A stretch of 5,241 nt of DNA from Akkermansia sp. (lineage in GTDB: Bacteria > Verrucomicrobiota > Verrucomicrobiia > Verrucomicrobiales > Akkermansiaceae): the NCBI GenBank assembly GCA_017555465.1, contig JAFZGH010000183.1, positions 1 to 5,241 of the forward strand, given 5' to 3'. Position numbers and translations under genes: made by a program. Below, piece after piece: positions 1-5,241 of the stretch (position 1 is the first letter of the stretch; each line of letters starts with the position of its first letter). The notes beneath the pieces were generated by a model. That model ran no database searches and was not told the DNA's origin. It saw only the letters and a list, made by a program, of their open reading frames with translations.

Positions 1-7
1 AAGTAAA

Positions 8-30
8 GCGAAGCGCTAAACGCGCTCCGC
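8..30. other. Small imperfect hairpin upstream of the operon
   Basis: Bases 12-16 (AGCGC) pair with 22-26 (GCGCT) across a five-base loop. Bases 8-10 (GCG) pair with 28-30 (CGC) below a single A/C mismatch, giving 8 base pairs in all. A run of four T follows only at 40-43, so this is not a standard rho-independent terminator. It could be the remnant or end of an upstream transcription unit, or a chance structure in GC-rich DNA. The upstream gene lies outside the window. Confidence 0.25.
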
Positions 31-46
31 AAGTCATACTTTTCGC

Positions 47-75
47 TTGCCAGTTTCCCTGCTGCAAGGTAGAAT
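47..75 (+). promoter_or_regulatory. Predicted sigma-70 type promoter of the PutA-like/menE operon
   Basis: TTGCCA at 47-52 matches the -35 consensus TTGACA at five of six bases. TAGAAT at 70-75 matches the -10 consensus TATAAT at five of six. The spacer (53-69) is exactly 17 bases, the optimum for housekeeping sigma factors. Transcription would begin near 81-83, only a few bases before the ATG at 86, so the mRNA would be leaderless or nearly so. This fits the lack of a well-placed Shine-Dalgarno sequence there; the nearest purine stretch, AAGG at 66-69, is too far upstream and would not be transcribed. The -35 box coincides with the TTG codon at 47 that opens the longest reading frame, which argues against TTG as the start. 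The call rests on sequence match alone. Confidence 0.5.
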
Positions 76-85
76 AAGCCCACTT

Positions 86-3000
86 ATGGCGGAACTGGAC
101 ATACAGGCACAGCTGGCAGAAGCAAAGAAGCGCAAATGGGACGACCGCACGCTGGCTCAGCGCGCGGCGGAACTGGCGCAGGAGCTGCTACTTGCCTCGC
201 TCAAAGGTATCCGTTCCGATGAACGAACCCTCATTTCCGCGCTGTCGCGTCTGGTAACAGACAAGAAAAACCTCGCATTTATCCGCCAGCTCTGCAGCAA
301 TGTCTTTCATGTAACTGACCCGGCGGAGCAGGCTGACAACCTGCGTCGGCTACTGGCAGAACACGGCGGTGTCCCTGCTATTTTCAGCACCGTGGGCAAA
401 CTGCGCTTCAAGGCCGCAGCCATGGCAGCCCGCAGCATGCAGAGTGCGGCCATCGCCGAAGTGCAGCGCATCTTCCGCTCCACTTTCGGAGAGCTCACCC
501 TGCCCACCCTGGCAGACAAAGTAGCAAAACGCGCCCGCGAATGCGCCAAAGACGGACTCCAGCTGGCGCTCAACCCTCTGGTTCCCCAGGTATTCGGCCA
601 CAAAAGCGCAGCGAAATACTACAAGCACCTGGAAGCCATCCTCACCAAGCAGAACGGCGTGGGGGTAACCATCCAGCCCTGGCGTCTTTATCCAACGCTC
701 AACCCGTATTCTCCGGAAACAGGAGCTAAGGCGCTGGCCGAAAAACTGCGTCCCCTGCTCAAACTTTCCGTGCAAGGCAGCACGCCGCGCCCCGTCATCG
801 TGGAAAGCGGCCTGTCAACCACCATGCACATTGTGGCAGAAGCCTTCAGACTGGCCATGGCGGGCACCGCCCTTTACAAGGCAGATGTAGCACTGGAAAT
901 ACCCGCCTACCTGAAAGGCAGCCCCGCTCTGCTACGCGAAATGACGGAATGGGCCAACGCCCGCGCCGCCAAGGGGGCAGCCCCGCTCAAAGTTCTGCTG
1001 GTTAAAGGCAGTCATCTGGACGAAGAGCAGGAAAACACCTACCGCTACGGCACAGCCAATGAAATCTGCCGCAGCAAAGGAGAAACAGAAGCCCGCTTCA
1101 AGCAGCTCATTGCCAATGCCATGGGCACCAAGGAAAAGGTGCTCACTCCGGTGGTAGGAACGCATAATCTCTTTGATATTGCATACAGTCTTCTCTGCTG
1201 GGGACGCTCCGGCCGAGCCGGCCAGCCGCAGTTCTGCTTTATCTCCGGACTCAGCAACCACACAGGCCGCATCCTGGCCAAAGGAGGAGCCGGAGTTCTG
1301 TTATCAGCGGGTGTCACCTCTGAAGGCGGCGAAGCCGGGTTTGAATCATACCTGCTTTCCCTGGTGCAGGAACTGGGCCGCCCGGAAGGCATTCTGGCCG
1401 CCGGTGGCGAACTGGAGCCCAACTCCATGGGCTGGGGGCGCATGCGCCAGCACTTCCTCGCCTCACTGAGCGGCCGCGAAGAACAGCAGCATGATGCCCC
1501 CGGTGCAGATGGCAGCTACGCTTTCACCCGGCTCAGCGGCATCACCGACCGCGGCCGCATGGATGCCCTTCACCACGCTGCCGAAGCAGAAATCGAGCGC
1601 ACACAGGAGCAGCTTCCCCTGCGAATCAACGGAGAAGTAGCAGAATCCCCCCTTCTCTGCATTCACCGTTCCCTCACCGCCCCTGGCATGGAAGATTACC
1701 GCTTCAGTGCGGCAGATTTCAACATCGTCAATACAGCCCTGACAACAGCCGAAAACGCAGCCGTGCAAATGGCTCCCAGTCTGGATGAACGCCGCATTCA
1801 CCTGCTGCAGGCAGCCCGTCTACTCGAAAAGAGAGGGCAGGAATTCATTTCCCTGTTGGTACGGGATGCCGGCTTCACCATTGAAGAAGCCGATCTTGAA
1901 CTGGCCAACGCCATCGATTCCTGCCGATTCTACGAACGCAGCATCATGCAGGAAGGATTCATGGATGGCACCATCCCCCTTCCTCTGGGCGTCATCATTG
2001 TTGCGCCGGGGCGCGTTCACCCGTTGCAGGAAGCCGTGGGAGATATTGCAGCCGCCTGGATTACCGGCAACACCATCATCTACAAACCCTCCGTTCACAC
2101 CGTATTGCTGGCAGAAAAACTCACCAGCCTGCTGGCTGAAGCCGGGCTTGAATTCCCGCGTCTGCAAATGCTGCCTTGCCCGGATAATCAGATTGCCCGC
2201 AAACTACTTACCAGCAACCGGGCAAATGGGCTCATCTACCACGGCAGCGCCAAGCACACCTACGATATGGTCGCCGCCACAGAAGGTCGCCCCGTCCTGG
2301 GCGGCTCTGGCGGCTGCAGCAGCCTTTACATCTCCTCCCAGGGCGACTGGGCATTCGCCATCCGCGACATCGCTAAGAGTCTTTTCACCCGTGCCGGTCA
2401 GAATCCCACTGCCCCGCACCTGGTGTACGTGCATGCAGAGGTATACGACAACCAGCATTTCATGAACGCCCTGCGCGATGCTGTCTCCAGCATCAGCGCC
2501 CAGCAAGGCTGGGTGGAAGGCGGAAACATCGGCCCGCTGAACCGCCCGCTCAACGACGACCAGAAATTCATGCTCTCCCAACTCGGCCCGCATGAATCCT
2601 GGCTGGTGCAGCCCGCCACCAACGAAATCGGCTCTCTGGTATGGAGCCCGGGTGTGCGCCTGGGCGTACAGCCAGGCAGCGCCTTTGCCCAGGCGGTGCA
2701 CAATGTACCCGTCATCGGGCTCATCCGCGTAGAAAGCACCGAGGAAGCCGGCCGCACCCAGCGCAAGCAATCGCAGGAGCGAGCCGTGGGCATCTACTCC
2801 CGCGATAAGCACGAAATCGAACTCTGGTGCAAGCTGACCGCAGCCAGCCAGGTCAGCATCAACTGCTACCCGCAACCTCGCCCCGGCGTGATTCCCACCC
2901 CCGGCTGGCAGAACACCGCCCCCATGAGCGGCGGCCATAACTTCCTCACCGCCCTCTGCCAGTGGCAGGAAAACGCCCGCCCGCAGCACCGCGCCTCTCA

Positions 3001-3547
3001 GCGCAACATCGCTTTTACTCCGTGGGAATCACTTTCTCCGAAACCAGGCCCGGATGATGCCACCCGCCTTTCCTCCGCAGCCGATTCCATCGGTTACTGG
3101 TGGGAAAACATGTTCGGCATCACCACCGTACTGGACGAAAGTCCGGCGCAACGCACCACGCTGACCTACCGCCCGCTGGCCCTCTGTCTCCGCGCCGAAA
3201 AAGCCACCAGTGACATCGACCTCTCCATCGCCCTCATGGCTGCACTCAAAGCCGGGTGCGATATCCAGCTGAGCACCGCCAGCATGCGCGCTTGGATGCC
3301 CCGTGCTCTCGAGCCTCTCGGCGTCATCATCTCCGTGGAAAGCCGCGATGAATTTGAAAGCCGCTTCCCTTCACTGGCCACCACAGGTGTTTTTGTACGA
3401 GACACCGCCGCCACCATCAACACCCTGCAAAAAGCCGCCCGCTGCCGTCTGTCGCTCTGCGCCGAACCTGTGCTGGCCAACGGCCGACTCGAACTACTGC
3501 GCTGCCTGCGCGAGGTTGTCACCACCCAGCGAGCCGACATACAATAA
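86..3547 (+). CDS. PutA-like proline dehydrogenase/aldehyde dehydrogenase fusion, both active sites degenerate
   Basis: The 1153-residue protein has the order of long PutA enzymes, which oxidise proline to glutamate via FAD-PRODH and NAD-ALDH domains. A helical arm (about 1-150) precedes a PRODH-like barrel (about 155-435). A linker leads to an ALDH-like domain (about 540-965), then a C-terminal ALDH-superfamily domain (about 1020-1150) ending in the familiar GRLELLRCLRE-type segment. Landmarks are LVKG (305-308) and GTHN (358-361) in PRODH, and EAD...AID (601-611), GN...KP (661-668) and GQ (771-772) in ALDH. There is no N-terminal ribbon-helix-helix DNA-binding domain. By eye alignment to E. 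coli PutA, E289, K329, Q404, R431, Y437, R555 and R556 are replaced by P167, Q197, P273, L304, H310, S425 and L426. The ALDH nucleophile Cys is P774, its general-base Glu is V737, and the oxyanion Asn is absent. The frame holds throughout, so sequencing indels do not explain this. The name shows family only; proline oxidation is doubtful. ATG 86 is preferred because the in-frame TTG at 47 lies in the promoter. The frame is open back to a TAA at 17-19. Confidence 0.85.
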   Translation: MAELDIQAQLAEAKKRKWDDRTLAQRAAELAQELLLASLKGIRSDERTLISALSRLVTDKKNLAFIRQLCSNVFHVTDPAEQADNLRRLLAEHGGVPAIFSTVGKLRFKAAAMAARSMQSAAIAEVQRIFRSTFGELTLPTLADKVAKRARECAKDGLQLALNPLVPQVFGHKSAAKYYKHLEAILTKQNGVGVTIQPWRLYPTLNPYSPETGAKALAEKLRPLLKLSVQGSTPRPVIVESGLSTTMHIVAEAFRLAMAGTALYKADVALEIPAYLKGSPALLREMTEWANARAAKGAAPLKVLLVKGSHLDEEQENTYRYGTANEICRSKGETEARFKQLIANAMGTKEKVLTPVVGTHNLFDIAYSLLCWGRSGRAGQPQFCFISGLSNHTGRILAKGGAGVLLSAGVTSEGGEAGFESYLLSLVQELGRPEGILAAGGELEPNSMGWGRMRQHFLASLSGREEQQHDAPGADGSYAFTRLSGITDRGRMDALHHAAEAEIERTQEQLPLRINGEVAESPLLCIHRSLTAPGMEDYRFSAADFNIVNTALTTAENAAVQMAPSLDERRIHLLQAARLLEKRGQEFISLLVRDAGFTIEEADLELANAIDSCRFYERSIMQEGFMDGTIPLPLGVIIVAPGRVHPLQEAVGDIAAAWITGNTIIYKPSVHTVLLAEKLTSLLAEAGLEFPRLQMLPCPDNQIARKLLTSNRANGLIYHGSAKHTYDMVAATEGRPVLGGSGGCSSLYISSQGDWAFAIRDIAKSLFTRAGQNPTAPHLVYVHAEVYDNQHFMNALRDAVSSISAQQGWVEGGNIGPLNRPLNDDQKFMLSQLGPHESWLVQPATNEIGSLVWSPGVRLGVQPGSAFAQAVHNVPVIGLIRVESTEEAGRTQRKQSQERAVGIYSRDKHEIELWCKLTAASQVSINCYPQPRPGVIPTPGWQNTAPMSGGHNFLTALCQWQENARPQHRASQRNIAFTPWESLSPKPGPDDATRLSSAADSIGYWWENMFGITTVLDESPAQRTTLTYRPLALCLRAEKATSDIDLSIALMAALKAGCDIQLSTASMRAWMPRALEPLGVIISVESRDEFESRFPSLATTGVFVRDTAATINTLQKAARCRLSLCAEPVLANGRLELLRCLREVVTTQRADIQ

Positions 3548-3552
3548 AGCAC

Positions 3553-4608
3553 ATGCCTTCCCATGCCATCAGCGTCGATGGCTGCACCATCACCCCCGCT
3601 TCCCTGCCGGAATGGAGACAGGGCAGAACGGGCATACAGGCCGATTTAGCGGATTTTCTCGAACAATGGTGGAGTGATTTCCCCACCATGCCACTGCACA
3701 CCAGCGGCTCCACCGGTAAACCCAGGCTGCTGGAGGCCACCAAGGCGGCCATGACAGCCAGCGCAGCAGCCACCTGCCAGGCATTCAACCTGCTGCCCGG
3801 CAGCACGGCCCTGCTCTGCCTGCCGCTGCGCTACATAGCAGGGCAGATGATGGTGGTACGCGCCCTTGTTGGCGGGCTCAACCTCATCGTCACCGAGCCT
3901 TCCTCTACCCCTCTGAACAAACTGGAATGCAACATCGACTTCGCCCCGCTGGTTCCCATGCAGGTTACCAGCACCCTGAACCAGCCGGGCGGAGAAGCGA
4001 GTCTCGCCAGGATTCGCACCTTATTACTCGGCGGCGGCTTTGTAGATACCACACTGGAATCCCGCCTGCAGGCCCTCCCCTGCCAGGTCTACACCTCTTA
4101 CGGCATGACCGAGACACTCTCGCACATTGCCCTGCGCGCCACCAATGGCCCGCAGCGAAGCGAGATGTACACACCACTCCCCGGCGTACACCTTTCCCTT
4201 TCCCCCGCCGGCACCCTGCAAATCAGCGTCCCCTATCTGGGAATCAATACCCTCACCACCAACGACCTCTCCGAAATCGCCCCCGACGGGCGTTTCCGCA
4301 TTCTGGGGCGGGTAGATGCCGTCATCAACTCTGGCGGCGTCAAAATCCAGGCAGAGGATATTGAGCGCGCCCTCTATAACCAGACCGGACTGCAAGTAGT
4401 GGCGCTGCCCCTGCCCCACCCAGCGCTGGGGCAATGCGTTGCCTTGCTATGGGAAGGCGAAGCACTGCAGGAAAGCGCACTGCGTGCCGCCTGCGCCACC
4501 CTGCCGCGATTCCACCAGCCCAAGCACCTGCAGCACGTCATCCTCCCGCGCACCGAAAGCGGCAAAATTGCCCGTGCACGCGCTGCAGCTCTTCTTTCTA
4601 ATCCATGA
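3553..4608 (+). CDS. menE: o-succinylbenzoate-CoA ligase (MenE), short form
   Basis: This 351-residue enzyme of the ANL adenylate-forming superfamily is expected to activate o-succinylbenzoate with ATP and join it to CoA, a cytoplasmic step of menaquinone synthesis. The phosphate-binding loop TSGSTGKP is at 50-57. The adenine-binding motif YTSYGMTET is at 180-188, followed by the characteristic LSHIAL. TTND is at 235-238, and the hinge block GRVDAVINSGGVKI at 252-265 carries the ribose-binding Asp. The catalytic Lys is K338 in TESGKIAR. At 351 residues it is much shorter than Bacillus or E. coli MenE (about 450-490) because the N-terminal subdomain is reduced. The segments LLCLPLRYIAGQMMVVRALVGGLNL-like and NGP..SE.YTPLPGV match the compact Bacteroidota-type MenE I recall. 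The gene begins five bases after the PutA-like stop, without a clear Shine-Dalgarno sequence, so coupled translation is likely. No other men genes are visible. A different acyl-CoA ligase specificity is possible but less likely. Confidence 0.85.
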   Translation: MPSHAISVDGCTITPASLPEWRQGRTGIQADLADFLEQWWSDFPTMPLHTSGSTGKPRLLEATKAAMTASAAATCQAFNLLPGSTALLCLPLRYIAGQMMVVRALVGGLNLIVTEPSSTPLNKLECNIDFAPLVPMQVTSTLNQPGGEASLARIRTLLLGGGFVDTTLESRLQALPCQVYTSYGMTETLSHIALRATNGPQRSEMYTPLPGVHLSLSPAGTLQISVPYLGINTLTTNDLSEIAPDGRFRILGRVDAVINSGGVKIQAEDIERALYNQTGLQVVALPLPHPALGQCVALLWEGEALQESALRAACATLPRFHQPKHLQHVILPRTESGKIARARAAALLSNP

Positions 4609-5241
4609 ACAGCCCCAACACTCCACTAGCCCACCTGGGCTGCGCGGCCTGCGTACTTCTGGCCGCCATCAGCGGCACCATTTCCGCAGTGCTACCGGAC
4701 TTTCAGTCATGGATGCTCAATCTCCCCATCGTCATGCCTCTGCTCTTTCTGGCACTGCTGACTGCAGCCTACCTGCTGGAGCACGCGCTGAGCACAAGCT
4801 CCATACTCCTGCTGCTCATCAGCGCTGCTGTCTGCGGGGGCTGCTGTCTGGGCGGTTTTTCGCTGATTGGCCCAGGCCTCGTGTGGCAGATAACCGCAGG
4901 CCCTCTGTGCTACTTCGCCACCGCCGCGCTGGTACTTCACTGCTGGCCCGAAACGCTATACCGCTGGCAACTCTGCTGCATCTTCACCCTGGCCGGGGTA
5001 CTGGGCGCCTTGCTGGTCAGCTGGCTCTGCGGAGACTCCCCCATCAGCGCGCTCTGCGCGGTGCTCTTCACCTGCATAGTAGCTACCTTTGAACTCATCA
5101 TCCTCTTCGGCAAGGACTACTTTGAAATCACCAGCGTCTCGCGCGCCCGCAGCACCGTGCTGGCCATGCTCATGCTGCAGGCCATGCCCGTGTACAAAAT
5201 CATCTGGCACCTGTTCATCGCCAGCCGGTATTCCATAGGCG
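4605..5241 (+). CDS. Cys-rich polytopic inner-membrane protein, function unknown (partial, 3' end cut by window)
   Basis: The ATG at 4605 overlaps the menE stop (ATGA), and the frame stays open for 212 codons to the window edge. Hydrophobic segments lie at about 9-30, 40-59, 64-88, 92-113, 122-142 and 147-168, with a probable seventh at 184-205, so this is an integral membrane protein. A charged stretch follows segment six (GKDYFE, then SRAR at 179-182). There are 12 Cys in 212 residues (13, 16, 77, 80, 81, 102, 113, 124, 125, 142, 151, 157), mostly inside predicted membrane segments and including two CC pairs. No signature motif is recognisable to me. The seven-segment layout and the last two segments faintly recall the Bax inhibitor-1/YccA family, but the resemblance is too weak to name it. 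The ATGA overlap and lack of a ribosome binding site suggest translational coupling to menE. The reading frame is real: the hydrophobic periodicity is clean, and the other frames give arginine/proline-rich shadow proteins. Confidence 0.8.
   Translation, partial: MNSPNTPLAHLGCAACVLLAAISGTISAVLPDFQSWMLNLPIVMPLLFLALLTAAYLLEHALSTSSILLLLISAAVCGGCCLGGFSLIGPGLVWQITAGPLCYFATAALVLHCWPETLYRWQLCCIFTLAGVLGALLVSWLCGDSPISALCAVLFTCIVATFELIILFGKDYFEITSVSRARSTVLAMLMLQAMPVYKIIWHLFIASRYSIG

Noticed and set aside
37..44. TACTTTTC as a Bacteroidota -7 element (TAnnTTTG)
   Set aside because: It differs at the final G, and no TTG-like -33 element sits about 20 bases upstream. The TTGCCA/TAGAAT pair is a better match with ideal spacing.
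8..48. Rho-independent terminator of an upstream gene
   Set aside because: The stem is short with a mismatch, and the T run lies about ten bases beyond it. No upstream coding sequence is visible to support it.
47..85. TTG start at 47, extending the PutA-like protein by 13 residues
   Set aside because: No Shine-Dalgarno sequence precedes it, the TTG is part of a good -35 box, and the -10 box lies inside the extension. ATG 86 opens a typical N-terminus.
2381..2430. Frameshift or sequencing error as the cause of the missing ALDH Cys
   Set aside because: The residues on both sides (F.RAGQ before, LVYV after) align in the same frame with no gap, so a compensated indel pair restoring a Cys is not supported.
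1785..2465. 226-codon frame on the + strand in a second frame inside the PutA-like gene
   Set aside because: It is Pro/Ser/Thr/Cys-rich out-of-frame translation of the ALDH-like domain and shows no family signature.
2204..2989. 261-codon reverse-strand open frame inside the PutA-like gene
   Set aside because: It lies antisense to the clearly conserved ALDH-like domain. Its Gly/Ala/Val/Asp-rich composition is that of a GC-rich antisense shadow, with no recognisable domain.
4439..5092. 217-codon + strand frame covering the end of menE and the membrane-protein gene
   Set aside because: It is low-complexity Arg/His/Pro/Ser-rich sequence. The frame starting at 4605 gives clean membrane segments, and the menE frame is conserved to its stop at 4608.

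Overview
The window holds three head-to-tail genes on the + strand that look like one transcription unit. No rRNA, tRNA, CRISPR array, insertion sequence or convincing rho-independent terminator is visible. The source is a GC-rich bacterium with C-rich third codon positions on the coding strand. The second gene closely matches the short (about 350 aa) o-succinylbenzoate-CoA ligase (MenE) that I associate with Bacteroidota and some Verrucomicrobiota. The promoter in front of the first gene looks like an ordinary sigma-70 type, not the Bacteroidota TAnnTTTG type, so a GC-rich Verrucomicrobiota or a similar anaerobic Gram-negative is my best guess. This taxonomic call is weak.

Layout: positions 1-46 hold a small imperfect hairpin. 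Positions 47-75 hold a -35/-10 pair with 17-base spacing, ending 10 bases before the preferred ATG. Positions 86-3547 encode a 1153-residue protein with PutA architecture: a helical N-terminal arm, a proline dehydrogenase (PRODH)-like barrel, an aldehyde dehydrogenase (ALDH)-like domain and a C-terminal ALDH-superfamily domain. Five bases later comes menE (3553-4608). Its stop overlaps, as ATGA, the start of a Cys-rich polytopic membrane protein (4605 onward) that runs off the right edge.

The main point of interest is the PutA-like protein. The reading frame is intact and recognisable from end to end, yet by manual alignment both active sites have lost their key residues. In the PRODH-like barrel, the positions matching E. 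coli PutA E289, K329, Q404, R431, Y437, R555 and R556 are all substituted. In the ALDH-like domain, the catalytic Cys is a Pro, and the general-base Glu and oxyanion Asn are also gone. The protein therefore looks like a double pseudoenzyme, or an enzyme that has acquired another chemistry, rather than a working proline catabolic enzyme.

How the genes work together is inference. MenE makes an intermediate of menaquinone, the usual electron acceptor of membrane respiration, and true PRODH enzymes pass electrons to the quinone pool. The loss of PRODH residues argues against a simple proline-to-menaquinone circuit. The third protein is of unknown function and is probably translationally coupled to menE.
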